NCBI RefSeq assembly: GCF_009600315.1
Contig: NZ_WIWC01000009.1
Location: 82,598 to 146,597, forward strand
Source of the DNA: Pseudomonas helleri
GTDB taxonomy: Bacteria; Pseudomonadota; Gammaproteobacteria; Pseudomonadales; Pseudomonadaceae
Direction: 5' to 3'
DNA length: 64,000 nucleotides
The notes below the pieces were generated by a model, which was not told where the DNA came from, did no database searches, and saw nothing but the letters and a program-made list of their open reading frames with translations. The number at the start of each line of letters is the position of its first letter. Within the stretch, counting starts at the first letter, position 1. The position numbers were made by a program, and so were the translations under genes. Of this stretch, positions 39,519 to 49,978 are shown one piece after another.

Positions 39519-40184
39519 ATGGGTTGGCTCAAGCAAGTATTGGGGCGCAAGGCGCTCAAGCGTTGCGCGAAGATCGCAAGCCAACCAGGCGAACCTAAAC
39601 TGCCGTTAGGACTGACCTTGGGCAGTAACGTAAGCCTCAATGCGGCTTTGAAAAGTCTGCTGGAAGGCGAGACGGACATCATCGTGCCGGGCGATGAAAA
39701 GATCATGGCCATAGGTACCCTCGAGGCAGGGTCTGGTTACCGACTTATTCGCTGCTACCTCGACAATGAGCATTTCTATATCCAATTCCTGATGAGCGGG
39801 CCGCGAGAAGATGACATAGCAGCCCTCATCCTCTTCGGTTATCACGAAGTCAGAACCCTTTGCAGCTCTGCCGAGCTTCTACATTTGACAGGGCCAAGTT
39901 CAAAAATAGGCATGCCCTTCTATGAGTTGGAGCGCACAGAATATGTCCGCCAATGGGGAGCCGAGGATGGGCAAACCGAAATGACCACGCTGACTGAGCG
40001 GGTCATCAGTACAGAAGGTTCATATACCGTTCACCATCGTTGCGCGCTTTACGCTCGAAACCTGAGGCTGGCCAACCGACGCGAATTCCTGCTCTTGTCG
40101 ATTGAAACCGATGAGCTCACAAACCGGTTACTTACGACGGCGGTCGGCGTGACACTTCAATTATCCGACCTCTCCATAGTCTGA
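39519..40184 (+). CDS. yjfK: DUF2491 family protein (YjfK-like)
   Basis: 221 residues from MGWLKQVLGRKALKRC, with AGGGAG upstream of ATG 39519. The family pattern PLGLTLGSNVSLNAALKSLL, DNEHFYIQFLMSG and FYELERTEYVRQWG is DUF2491, named YjfK in E. coli, about 219 residues. Function unknown. First gene of a four-gene set (yjfK, L, M, C) that in E. coli is preceded by yjfI and the PspA-like yjfJ; those two are absent here. Confidence 0.85.
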   Translation: MGWLKQVLGRKALKRCAKIASQPGEPKLPLGLTLGSNVSLNAALKSLLEGETDIIVPGDEKIMAIGTLEAGSGYRLIRCYLDNEHFYIQFLMSGPREDDIAALILFGYHEVRTLCSSAELLHLTGPSSKIGMPFYELERTEYVRQWGAEDGQTEMTTLTERVISTEGSYTVHHRCALYARNLRLANRREFLLLSIETDELTNRLLTTAVGVTLQLSDLSIV

Positions 40185-40197
40185 AAAGGAAACATCA

Positions 40198-40623
40198 ATG
40201 TTTGACGCTCTCAGGCAGTCGCTTAATGCCACTGCTGTGTCCAGTTTTGCCCTCTATATCCTGGTTGCAGCAATAGTTTTTGCACTGTTCCAATTCATTT
40301 ACACCCGAATGACGCCTCACCGGGAGTTCGAGCTTATTCGTGCGAATAACCCGGCTGCCGCCATTGCGCTCGGTGGCGCTCTGATCGGTTTCGCATTGCC
40401 CGCTGGCAATATCATTTCTCATAGCGTCAGCATCCTGGACTTTATTGTCTGGGTCACTATCGCCGCAGGGATACAACTACTGGCATTTATTGCAACCAGC
40501 CTCGTGGTTAAAAATCTGTCCTCAAGAATTGTGAATGGCGAAATGGCAGCGGCGATCTATACGGCCGCAATCGCGATCAGCGTCGGCTATTTGAATGCTG
40601 CGTGCATGACTCCGTCTGCCTGA
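40198..40623 (+). CDS. yjfL: DUF350 family membrane protein (YjfL-like)
   Basis: 141 residues with four membrane helices (about 17-37, 55-75, 80-105, 115-135): FALYILVAAIVFALFQFIYT and AAIALGGALIGFALPAG are DUF350 signatures. RBS AAAGGAAA precedes ATG 40198. Function unknown; DUF350 pairs commonly sit beside glutathionylspermidine-synthase-like ATP-grasp genes, as here. Confidence 0.88.
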   Translation: MFDALRQSLNATAVSSFALYILVAAIVFALFQFIYTRMTPHREFELIRANNPAAAIALGGALIGFALPAGNIISHSVSILDFIVWVTIAAGIQLLAFIATSLVVKNLSSRIVNGEMAAAIYTAAIAISVGYLNAACMTPSA

Positions 40624-40638
40624 ATAAGGAGCAACTCC

Positions 40639-41361
40639 ATGAGACCTCGTAGTTCATTCAAGCTCGTGCTGGGCGGTACTCTGCCACTGGCGCTGACGGC
40701 GTGCAGCCAACCGGATGACCCTATAACGCCCCATCCAACTGTCATGCCTATTACACGGGTAAGCCACTCTTTCAACCTTCTGGTTAAGCATAACTTCAGC
40801 ACTCTGCGCGAATGCGCCGAGTCACCAATACCCATGAATATCTGTTCAATTGCCTACAAAAAAGCAATGTCAGAAAAGGCCATAAACGCTCTATCTCCCA
40901 GCACTCCCAATGCGAGCAATACCCAAGCTATACGACAGGGTTGCCCCCCTTCCAACAGGCAAAAGCAACCTTCACAGATGAGCGGGTTCCAACTGACCGT
41001 TTCGGGAACTTTATCTTGGTCCGAACACTACAAAATCCTTAAGCCACTCTTGCAGTTAAAGGAAATCAGGAACGAACACACTATCCGCCTGGAAAACGAC
41101 TTGATTTTAAAAGCCCTGCTTTCCAAGGGTAGTAGCACCCGCTACTTCAGCGAGCCGATCTATGAAGCGTGCAACGCTCGCACGGCTTCTAACGGTCCAA
41201 CGGTATTGCGCAGCTTTGCCAGCGCCAATTACACGACACAATCAAGTACCCACTCTACGAGTACCAGTTCTTCAATCTCGCGAGGGGGATTTGGTGGGCA
41301 GGCACACGCGCGCGACGGCTGGAGCGGCAGAAGCTCAAGTGGATTCAGTTTCGGCGGCTAA
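40639..41361 (+). CDS. yjfM: DUF1190 family lipoprotein-like protein (YjfM/YgiB-like), possibly frame-disturbed
   Basis: 240 residues. N-terminus has a lipoprotein-like signal (GGTLPLALTAC). Family signals: LRECAESPIPMNICSIAYKKAM (about 54-75) and the Gly/Ser-rich tail ISRGGFGGQA...SFGG. Between about 40870 and 40945 the frame reads KAINALSPSTPNASN, unlike DUF1190, while the +2 frame reads HKRSISQHSQCEQYPSY, closer to the H-R and C-E pattern of the family. A compensated pair of small indels is possible. Tail and start are in one frame, so the gene may still be functional. Confidence 0.75.
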   Translation: MRPRSSFKLVLGGTLPLALTACSQPDDPITPHPTVMPITRVSHSFNLLVKHNFSTLRECAESPIPMNICSIAYKKAMSEKAINALSPSTPNASNTQAIRQGCPPSNRQKQPSQMSGFQLTVSGTLSWSEHYKILKPLLQLKEIRNEHTIRLENDLILKALLSKGSSTRYFSEPIYEACNARTASNGPTVLRSFASANYTTQSSTHSTSTSSSISRGGFGGQAHARDGWSGRSSSGFSFGG

Positions 41362-41371
41362 GGGGCATACC

Positions 41372-42529
41372 GTGAAAAAAGTCAGCATCAAGGAGCGCGC
41401 CAACTGGCAACAGAAGGTGGAGAACGGCGGATTTTTTTTCCACACTGTTGAGGGCGCGCGCTATTGGGATGAGCGGGGTTATTACCAGTTTACTGAGGCG
41501 CAAATCACTCAAGACATTGAAAGGCCGACTCAAGAGCTTCATGAGATGAGCATGGACTTGGTCGCCCGGGTGGTCGAGAGCGAAGCGTTGCTCTCGCGGC
41601 TGGCGATACCACCTCAATTCCATGATCTGGTGTGGAGCTCCTGGAAGGATCGACAGCCTTATCTCTACAGTCGTTTCGATTTTATCTACGATGCTAAGGG
41701 CCCTGCCAAACTCATTGAAAGCAACGCAGATACGCCAACTTCATTGCTGGAAGCGGCCTCGGTTCAATTGCTATGGCTTGAAGATTTACTCCAGCAAGGG
41801 CATTTGCCTGTTAACGCCACGCAATACAACACGCTCGCCCATGATTTGACGCGTGTTTTCGCATCGCTAAATACGGACACACCGTTTTATTTCGCGTCAA
41901 TCTCAGGCTCGGTAGAAGATCGCAGCACAACGGATTTTTTGCGCAAAATGGCCGGCATTGCGGGTATAGACGCCAGACATATTGATATTGAAGATATCGG
42001 GCTCACGGCTTCCGGGCGCTTTATCGACCTCGATGGCAACGGGATTGAACGCTTATTCAAGCTTCACCCATGGGAACATATCTTTCATGAGCAATTTGGC
42101 AGTGCTGTACCAGCGTCTACTACCCGTTTCATAGAGCCTGCATGGAAAGCCATTCTGAGCAACAAAGGCATGCTGCCCTTGTTGTGGGAATTCAACAAAG
42201 GGCACCCAAACCTGCTGCCTGCTTTTTTCGATTCAACGCCTGAAAAACCTTTGTCGAAGGGCTGGGTTCGAAAGCCATTTTTCTCTCGGGAAGGCGCAAA
42301 TATAGAACTTCGAACCACAAGCGGAGAGCGCCTCTTTCAAGAAGGTCCTTATACCGAAGGCCCCTTTATCCTGCAGAAGTTTGAGCCTCTGCCCAAATTC
42401 GGCGACAGCTTTACGTTGATAGGTTCCTGGGTCATTGGAGATGTGCCGTCAGGCATTGGTATTCGCGAGGACGACACTTTGATCACAAAGAATACAAGCC
42501 GGTTTATACCCCATATAGTGCTCGACTGA
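41372..42529 (+). CDS. yjfC: Glutathionylspermidine synthase family ATP-grasp protein (YjfC-like)
   Basis: 385 residues from GTG 41372 (MKKVSIKERANWQQKVE); the frame is open upstream inside yjfM but family length fits this start. C-terminal synthetase-type ATP-grasp of GspSA: PYLYSRFDFIYD, KLIESNADTPTSLLEAA, and GWVRKPFFSREGANIEL with ATP-site residues, then GSWVIGDVPSGIGIREDD. The N-terminal amidase domain of E. coli GspS is missing. Reaction unproven; probably peptide-amine ligation. Its start is 10 bases after yjfM. Confidence 0.88.
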   Translation: MKKVSIKERANWQQKVENGGFFFHTVEGARYWDERGYYQFTEAQITQDIERPTQELHEMSMDLVARVVESEALLSRLAIPPQFHDLVWSSWKDRQPYLYSRFDFIYDAKGPAKLIESNADTPTSLLEAASVQLLWLEDLLQQGHLPVNATQYNTLAHDLTRVFASLNTDTPFYFASISGSVEDRSTTDFLRKMAGIAGIDARHIDIEDIGLTASGRFIDLDGNGIERLFKLHPWEHIFHEQFGSAVPASTTRFIEPAWKAILSNKGMLPLLWEFNKGHPNLLPAFFDSTPEKPLSKGWVRKPFFSREGANIELRTTSGERLFQEGPYTEGPFILQKFEPLPKFGDSFTLIGSWVIGDVPSGIGIREDDTLITKNTSRFIPHIVLD

Positions 42530-42562
42530 TTACCGTCTCAGATCGCCCGCAAGGGGCGATAA

Positions 42563-45500
42563 TTACACCCTGTCCTCCATTCTCTGCACCACCTCACGCA
42601 AACGCTGCAACAACGCATTTAGCAGTGCGATGGAGGCCGTACTCAAAGGCTCCTGCAATAAAGCCAGTTCGCATTCATTGCAGGCCGCCGCCAGACTCAC
42701 CGCGCGCACTGAAGCTAATGCACCATTCATTCGGTGTACATGATTGATCAACGTGGTGCTATTGCCCGCAATAAGGGCTTGCCCTGCGTGTTCCAGGTCT
42801 TCCTGCAGAGTGGAGATGAACAGCCGATGCATGGCCGGCGACAGGTTGATCCAACCGTCCAGGTCATCCGTGGGAATCGCCATCGTCACTGGCTGCAAGA
42901 GTTGCTGCACAGAGGCCGAGCCGTAAACCGATAACGTATGGCGCAATGTCTTGAGGCTCAACGGCTTGACCAACCATGCGCTCATCCCCGCAGCCAGGCA
43001 TTGCTCGCCCTCTTCACGCATCGCGTTGGCGGTCACGCCAATAATCGCAATGGCCGGGTCGAACTGGCGGATGTACCGGGTTAATTGGTAGCCATCGAGT
43101 TTGGGCATATTGACGTCAGTGATAATCAGATCAAACGTCCCCTCCTGCCAGCGCAGCACAGCTTGTTCACCGTCTTGGGCCAACGTCACCTGAACGCCCA
43201 GCGCTTGCAGTTGTTCTTTGAGGATTTCCCGGTTAATGGGATTGTCCTCCGCCACCAGCACCTTCAGTGCCAGATGCGAAACAGGTTCTACCGTTGGGAC
43301 TTTCATTGGAGTAACGGTGCCATGCGCGACGTCCATCAAGGCGTTGGCAATGCCGCGAATGTCAAAACCGTTGACCTCCCAACCCGCGGCCGTTCGTTGC
43401 GCCTGACCCGGCCCCGACTCCGTGGCAATAACCCGCTCGCCCGCCCATTGCACGGGCTGCAATGGGTCAGGTTCGATCTCCAGCAAAATGGCATTGCTGT
43501 CACCCGTGTCGGCTGCCGCAAACACATACGCCCGTGCCCCCCACCTCGTTAGCCAGTCAATAAGGCTCAGGGCAAGGTCTTTAAGTGGCGCCCGTACTGA
43601 CACGCTGATGCCCTGAAGATCAATATCCGCACTGTGAGCCAGCGAGCCAGCAACCACCGGCAAACGTGTGTGCAAGGAGAAGCTACTGCCCAACCCCGGC
43701 TCGCTGACCACCCGCAAGTTGGCCCCCATCATTTCACTCAGGCGCGCGCAAATGGATAAACCCAGACCCGCCCCCCCTGCACGCTCGCTGCCACCTACCT
43801 GCGAAAAGGGTTTGAACAACTGCGCCAGCTGTTGCTCGTTGATACCGACACCGGTATCCGAAACTTGCCACTGCAAAGACACTTGGCCCTGCTCCAGTTC
43901 ACTGACTTTCAGACGCAGCACAACGCGTCCTGAATCAGTGAACTTGATCGCATTGCTCAGCAAATTATTAATGATCTGCCGGATCCGCACCGCATCCCCG
44001 CGCACCAGAGGCGGCAGGGTGGCATCGGCACAGGCGAATATATTCAGACCTTTATTGGTAGCCGACGCGGCATAGCTGCGCACGGCGTCTTCAAACACGT
44101 CCAGCGGACAGAAGTCTTGGGCTTCTACCGCCATTTGCCCGGACTCGATCTTGGACACATCCAGCACATCGCTGATCAACTGGAACAGCACTGAGGAGGA
44201 GCGCTGAATGGTGGACAGGTACTCACGTTGTCGCTTGTCGAGCGTCGTAAGCTCCAGTAATTAGATATTGCCCAGCACACCATAAAGCGGGGTGCGAATT
44301 TCATGACTCATGGTGGCCAGAAACAGGGTCTTGGCCTTGCTGGCGTCATCGGCCGAGCGACGAGCCTGTTCCATCAGGTTGGCGTCATCCACGTGCCGGG
44401 TAATGTCGTTGAAACCGCACAGCACCACGTCTTTGCCTTTGTACCGGGTGAACGCAAAGCAGGCCTGCAAGTAGCGCCCCGCCACTTCCAGCTGAACCTC
44501 ACCCAACTCATGCTCACCATAATCACGCTTGAACAACGCAATCAGTTCAGCAGTGCCCTGCCATTGCTGCGCACGCTGGTTTTCCAGCAGCACCACACCG
44601 GTGCCGCGTTGTACGACGCATAACCCGACCGGCGCACTGTCGAGCATGACGCGGTTGAACTCTTCACTTTCAGCCAGCGACTGGCTGGAGCGCTGAGCAG
44701 GCTCGATGATCCGCTCTCGATACCAGCGGTTAACGCGCCAGCCAATCAACACAAACAGCACAAGCAGACCCACGGCCGCCAATAACGGCCACTTCGCATA
44801 GCCAAAGAAGTTTTGATAGCTGATGGAATACAGGCCAGTCCAACGCTCCGGGCCCGCCGAGGTCAGTTTGAAGCGCAACCCGTCGCGGGCAAAACTCAAG
44901 CCTGGCGCCAGCTCTTCCACATCCTTGGCGTCACCGAGCAATACATCACCGGCCGGCGAGATCAGGGTCAGGTGACTATTGCTGGTCCTCATCAGTAACC
45001 GCTCAAGGTCACCAATATCACTGACATCCAGCAAAGCCGTTACCACGACCGAACCCTGATCATCTTTGGACGGCACAAAGTTGCGAGCCAGATCGATACC
45101 GATCGCTCCCACGATGTATTTACGTTTTTCCACGAGACCAGTCGGTGCTCTCATCCACAGCAATTGGTTGTCCGCCAGCGCTGGCTGACGCGGAATCAGG
45201 TCGTCATACAGACGCTTGGTCACCGCAAAGAAATTGTTTCTGCGCAGCAGGGGAAATTGCCGGGTGCCGTCGATGCCGGGCACGGCAATGGTGAACTGGT
45301 CTGTGGGAGAGAACACGAACACCTGTGGGGCCACATAGTAGGAATCTGACCAGTACGCGGTGAACAGGTCGGTCAGTTGCACGCCGAACGAGTAAACACC
45401 CTGCATGTCAGTCGCACTGAACTGATCGCGCTGGCTCACCGTAAACGGCATCGACTTGGCGGTGTCGCGGTTCTGGAACAAACGCTCATCGCCCTGACGG

Positions 45501-45787
45501 ATCAACTCGACATGGGAATGCGGCTTGCTGTCCATCAACAGGTTGCCGCTACCCTGACCGTAGCTCTCGGCAGCGCTGCGCAAAAAAGCCTCATGTTCAT
45601 GAATGCTTTCCATCAAACGCGCGAAGTGAAATTCGGTCTTCTCGCCCTCTTCCGTCAACACGCGGTTGATCGCCCAATAACTCATGCTCACCAGCAACAG
45701 GGCCAGCCCGGTTAGCGCAAGCAACAGTTTGTTTAGCCTGAGAGAACTCAGCGCCAGTGCACCAAGACGTACTTTTGCTTGCTTCAT
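42563..45787 (-). pseudogene. Hybrid histidine kinase with Hpt (RocS/RcsC-like), interrupted by in-frame TAA
   Basis: Total 1074 codons from ATG 45787. Order: N-terminal helix (about 20-42), periplasmic sensor (45-330), second helix (335-355), PAS (375-470), HisKA with H495 in MSHEIRTPLYGVLGNI. Codon 509 is TAA (44261-44263). Reading on in the same frame gives LLELTTLDKRQREYL, a perfect HisKA continuation; the paralogue at 55143 has Glu there, so one G-to-T change (GAA to TAA) explains it. Then HATPase (GGAGLGLSICARL), REC (phospho-Asp in ITDVNMP) and Hpt-like end (INHVHRMNGAL). As read, the product ends inside HisKA and cannot signal. Confidence 0.88.
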
Positions 45788-45971
45788 GGGGGTCTACCTA
45801 TCAGGAACTGCGTCGGCCAGAACGTACAAAGTGAAACAGAACAGGAATCGTCTGATGGGATAAGAGCCGTCCGAATTGCATCCTATGTACCACCTGCTGC
45901 GGCATGCCGTGAACAGGGGGGCAATAAAAAATGGGTTTCACACTTCACTAGTTTTGTAGAGGGCATCTTTC

Positions 45972-46547
45972 ATGTTGCATAAAATGGGCAAACTTTCCGC
46001 ACTTTGCGGCTCTTCCCTGCTGGTTCTGATGGCAGCCACCTCTGCCAACGCCGCCGATGGCCAAGTTGAGTTCACCGGCATAGTCAACGACAACGCCTGC
46101 ACCATTAACAGCGAAAGCGTTAAAAAATCGGTGGACATGGGCCAGGTTCGTATCGCTGACTTCGCTAACACGGTTGGCTCGACTGCCGGCGAGACTCCGT
46201 TCTCGATTTCGTTGGAAAACTGCAGCGGCTCGACACTGAAGAACGCGTCCATCAAATTCAGCGGCCAACAAGCGGCAACAGATGCGACCGTACTGGGCAT
46301 GGTCGGTTCAAACCAGGTAAAAGGCCTGGGTATCCAGATCGCCGACGCACGTACCGGTGACAAACTGCCGTTGAACACCGCCAGCACCGACTACGTGCTG
46401 CGCCCTCAATCCAACACCTTCGACTTCACGGCGTCCTACGTACGTCTTGTTGCTGACACCCCAGCTGCTGAAGACGCTCCTGCTACCCGCGGCATCGGTA
46501 CAGGTACCGTAAACGCGCTGGCTACCTTCGACGTTACCTACAAGTAA
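45972..46547 (+). CDS. Type 1 fimbrial major subunit (Cup-type)
   Basis: 191 residues; signal peptide ends TSANAADGQ. Pilin pattern VEFTGIVNDNACTIN and SLENCSGS place the two Cys of the subunit disulfide; donor-strand-accepting C-terminus ALATFDVTYK ends with the penultimate Tyr. Exported to the periplasm, held by the chaperone and polymerised through the usher. AGAGGG lies upstream of ATG 45972. First gene of a seven-gene operon; divergent from the broken hybrid kinase. Confidence 0.93.
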   Translation: MLHKMGKLSALCGSSLLVLMAATSANAADGQVEFTGIVNDNACTINSESVKKSVDMGQVRIADFANTVGSTAGETPFSISLENCSGSTLKNASIKFSGQQAATDATVLGMVGSNQVKGLGIQIADARTGDKLPLNTASTDYVLRPQSNTFDFTASYVRLVADTPAAEDAPATRGIGTGTVNALATFDVTYK

Positions 46548-46613
46548 CGCGTGTTTTTTAACGCAGGGCTCGTGGTTTTACACGGGCTCTGGCGTTGAAC
46601 AGAGGACATCTTT

Positions 46614-47312
46614 ATGCGTTTAAAAGTTGCAGCCTTTTTGGCTTTGGCGGCTGGTTTTTGGCTGCCGCAAGTCCAGGCGGGCGTCAATGTGGGCGCCACA
46701 CGGGTCATTTATCAAAGCAAGGAAAAGGAAGCCAATCTTTCACTTTCCAACTCTGGCGAAGACGGTGTGCCGTACCTGGTGCAGTCATGGGTCAGCCCTT
46801 ACGACAACCGAGACGACAGTGCGGATGAATTTATCATCACCCCGCCTTTGTTCCGTTTGGACGCCAAAGGGCAGAACATCCTGCGCATCATCGCGACCAA
46901 TGCGCAAACACTGCCAACCGATAAAGAAAGCTTGTTCTTGCTGAACGTTAAAGCGATCCCGGCCAAGAGCGCCGAGCAAAGCAACCAGAACGTTTTACAG
47001 ATTGCGCTCAAGACCACCATCAAACTGTTTTACCGCCCTGCAGGCCTGCAAGGTTCTCTCGAAGATGCAGTGAAAAATCTGCAATGGCGCGCTGAAGGCG
47101 GGAAATTGACCGTACACAACCCATCGGGTTTTAACGTGGTCGTCAGTGATCTTCTGATCAACAACACCGCCAGCAAAGGCATGCCCGAGGTGATCAAGCC
47201 CGGCAGCACCGCCAACACGGTGATACCGCTGAAGAACAGCGACACGCTGGAGCTCACCTACATCAACGAATACGGCAGCACCGTCAAGACAGCACCCATC
47301 ACCCTTCATTGA
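46614..47312 (+). CDS. Fimbrial periplasmic chaperone (PapD/CupA2 family)
   Basis: 232 residues with signal peptide ending VQAGVN. Two Ig-like domains. The conserved subunit-anchoring residues are visible: Arg in VGATRVIYQSK (about 31) and Lys in KTTIKLFYRPAGL (about 137). Motif QNVLQIALKTTIKLFYRP is the family signature. It caps pilin subunits by donor-strand complementation. It lies between pilin and usher. Confidence 0.95.
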   Translation: MRLKVAAFLALAAGFWLPQVQAGVNVGATRVIYQSKEKEANLSLSNSGEDGVPYLVQSWVSPYDNRDDSADEFIITPPLFRLDAKGQNILRIIATNAQTLPTDKESLFLLNVKAIPAKSAEQSNQNVLQIALKTTIKLFYRPAGLQGSLEDAVKNLQWRAEGGKLTVHNPSGFNVVVSDLLINNTASKGMPEVIKPGSTANTVIPLKNSDTLELTYINEYGSTVKTAPITLH

Positions 47313-47347
47313 TCTCTGAATGATTAGTCGAATAGAAGGACTTCCTC

Positions 47348-49978
47348 ATGCTGCGAGTGCGCATGTGCGCCTTCGCGCGCCGAGTAAAAAGCTGGAGCAG
47401 TGTCAGCCTGAGTGCTGTCGGTCTTACCGCGACCGCCGTGCATGCCGATTACAGCTTCGACTCCTCTTTTTTGGAAATTGGCGGCGGCAGCGCTTCAGCC
47501 GAAGTGGCCGAACAAGTTAAAGCAATGAGCCAAGGCCAATTGCCGGGCATTTACCGCATCGACCTGTCAGTGGATGACCGTCTGATCGAACAACGGGACA
47601 TGAACTTCATTCGCGAAACTGCCAACCAGGTATCGACCCCGAATGGCCTGTTCCCCTGTTTCAGCCTTCAGGCCCTGACAGAGCTGGGTGTTGACCCCGC
47701 ACGCCTGAAAGACGCCGACATCAGTAGCGACAACTGCGTTTACTTCAACCGCGAACTGACCGGCGTCACCTACGACTATGACTTCAACAAGCAGCAGTTA
47801 AATCTGCAGGTGCCACAGGCATTCATTGGCGATGTGCCCTTCGAGATCCGTCGTAAAAACTGGAATGACGGTGAGCAGGTCGCATTTGCCAATTACAGTT
47901 TTTCCGGCAGCAACTACAACAACCAGACCGGCAGCCGACAGTCCCAGTTCGGCAGCGTCCACAGCGGGATTAACAGCGGTGCCTGGCGCTTTCGCAACTT
48001 TTCGACGTGGCAGAAAAGCACCAACGTCGACGGTAACTGGAAGTCGGTGGACACCTATGTCCAGCGTGATCTGGGCAACATGATGGCCATTGCCACGCTC
48101 GGTGAAAGCTCTACCGACAGCGATCTGTTTGACACGATTTCCTACCGCGGCGCCAGCGTGGCGTCTGATATGGATATGCTGCCCGATGATGCCCGCAACT
48201 TTGCCCCGGTTATCCGCGGTGTTGCCAACGGCCGCTCATTGGTCACATTGCGCCAGCGCGGCTACGTCATCAGCGAACAGTGGGTGCCCTCTGGCCCCTT
48301 CGCACTTAAGGGACTGTATTCGACTTCAAGCAACGGTGATATCGAAGTCACCGTCGAGGGCCCCAATGGCGAGCGCCAGGTGTATATCCAGTCGTTCTCG
48401 TCGGTGCCGTACATGCTGCGCGAAGGCCAGCAAAGCTACAGCGTGACCGCAGGCCAGTTTCGCCCCGCCGACGGGACGTTAAATTCGGAGAAACCGAGTT
48501 TTGTTCAGGGCACTTACCGCCGCGGTTTAACTGAAGGCACCACCCTGTTCGGCGGCAGCATCGTCAGTCAGCAGTACAAATCTGCGCTCATAGGCTTCGC
48601 CCATGACTTCGCAGGTTTCGGTGCCATTTCGCTGGACGTGACCCACGCCATCAGCGATGACATCGGCACCGACTCCAAAACGCTGTCTGGCCAGTCGTAT
48701 CGCTTTCGCTATGCCAAGTCCATCGACCTCACGGACACCAGTTTCAGTCTGGTGGGCTACCGCTACTCCACGAGCGGTTACTACAGCTTTAACGAAGCCA
48801 TCGACGCGCGCGCCAATAACACGCTGACGCCCTATGTCGATGAAACCCTGAACAACAGCGGAGCTTTTTCGCCTTATTTAGGGGGGCACATGAAAAGCAG
48901 CTTTACCGCTAACGTTTCGCAACAGTTAGGGAGTTATGGCGGCATGTACGCCAACCTCACCAAAACCGATTATTGGAACCGCGCCCAAAGCAATACCTCC
49001 ATTCAAGTGGGGTACAGCTTCAGTGTCGGCCAGGCTTCGTACAACGTCGGGCTGGCACAAAACAGCGGCACCGGCGATGACATTCGCAGCCTGTCGGTGA
49101 GTGTCAGTATTCCGTTCGGCAACCCAGGCAGTACCAGCCGTGTGGGCCTGAGCACGAACCAGGACTCAGCCGGCAATGCCAGCCGTAACGCGACCTTCAG
49201 CGGCTCTCAATTCCAGGACGACTCGCTGTCTTACAACGTGGGGGTCAATCAACAGATCTCTGACGATGACCGCGTGCTCGGCAGCTCGATTGCTGCCCGC
49301 TACAACGCGGCGAATGCTATTTGGCATGGCTCATACAACAGGGATCAAAACACCCGCCAGTCGGACTACGGCGTGGAAGGCGCAATCGTGGCCACTCGCG
49401 ACACGGTGATGTTTACCCAGCCATTAGGCGAAACCAACATTATTGTCGCCACACCGGGTGCCGCAAACGTCGGCGTACTGACCAAAAGCGGGATCAAAAC
49501 CAACAGCAGCGGCTACACGGTTATTCCATCCGCCCAGCCTTACCGTAAAAACAAGGTGTCACTGAACACCGACTCGTTATCGGACAACACCGACATCGCG
49601 AATCTGGTTCAGGAAGTCACGCCTAATCGCGGTGCTTTTGTGCTGGCTAATTTTGAAACCCATAACGGCCGTCGCCTGCTGATCAGCGTCAACTCCAGTG
49701 ATGGCAAGCCCGCCCCATTTGCAGCCGAATCTCAGCTTTTTGACCTGAATGGCGTCTTGCTGAGCACGGCCATGGTGGCAGACAAAGGTCGGGTTTTCAT
49801 GACGGGTGTGCCAGACAAAGCGCGACTGCTCATCAACGTCAACGGTCAGCCATGGTGCTCCAAAACGTTGGATCTGAGTGCCTATGACCTTTCAGAAACA
49901 GGCATCGGACAACTGCACATCCGTTGCGATGCCACGCTGGTCACGCCAGCAGCACCTCAAGGTACTCCTGATGAATAA
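47348..49978 (+). CDS. Fimbrial outer-membrane usher (FimD/PapC/CupA3 family)
   Basis: 876 residues. The N-terminus has a basic, weakly hydrophobic signal (cut near VHADYS), then usher NTD (YSFDSSFLEIGGG), barrel with plug (about 130-650; FSGSNYNNQTG, ATLGESSTDSDLFDTISYRG, KKPSFVQGTYR-like), and C-terminal domains ending in the Cys pair WCSKTLDLS ... HIRC. It forms the assembly and secretion pore. It overlaps the next gene by eight bases. Confidence 0.95.
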   Translation: MLRVRMCAFARRVKSWSSVSLSAVGLTATAVHADYSFDSSFLEIGGGSASAEVAEQVKAMSQGQLPGIYRIDLSVDDRLIEQRDMNFIRETANQVSTPNGLFPCFSLQALTELGVDPARLKDADISSDNCVYFNRELTGVTYDYDFNKQQLNLQVPQAFIGDVPFEIRRKNWNDGEQVAFANYSFSGSNYNNQTGSRQSQFGSVHSGINSGAWRFRNFSTWQKSTNVDGNWKSVDTYVQRDLGNMMAIATLGESSTDSDLFDTISYRGASVASDMDMLPDDARNFAPVIRGVANGRSLVTLRQRGYVISEQWVPSGPFALKGLYSTSSNGDIEVTVEGPNGERQVYIQSFSSVPYMLREGQQSYSVTAGQFRPADGTLNSEKPSFVQGTYRRGLTEGTTLFGGSIVSQQYKSALIGFAHDFAGFGAISLDVTHAISDDIGTDSKTLSGQSYRFRYAKSIDLTDTSFSLVGYRYSTSGYYSFNEAIDARANNTLTPYVDETLNNSGAFSPYLGGHMKSSFTANVSQQLGSYGGMYANLTKTDYWNRAQSNTSIQVGYSFSVGQASYNVGLAQNSGTGDDIRSLSVSVSIPFGNPGSTSRVGLSTNQDSAGNASRNATFSGSQFQDDSLSYNVGVNQQISDDDRVLGSSIAARYNAANAIWHGSYNRDQNTRQSDYGVEGAIVATRDTVMFTQPLGETNIIVATPGAANVGVLTKSGIKTNSSGYTVIPSAQPYRKNKVSLNTDSLSDNTDIANLVQEVTPNRGAFVLANFETHNGRRLLISVNSSDGKPAPFAAESQLFDLNGVLLSTAMVADKGRVFMTGVPDKARLLINVNGQPWCSKTLDLSAYDLSETGIGQLHIRCDATLVTPAAPQGTPDE

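Noticed and set aside
42543..42559. TCGCCCGCAAGGGGCGA hairpin between yjfC and the broken kinase
   Set aside because: Could be a terminator for converging transcripts, but there is no T run and the stem is short, so it is not listed as a feature.
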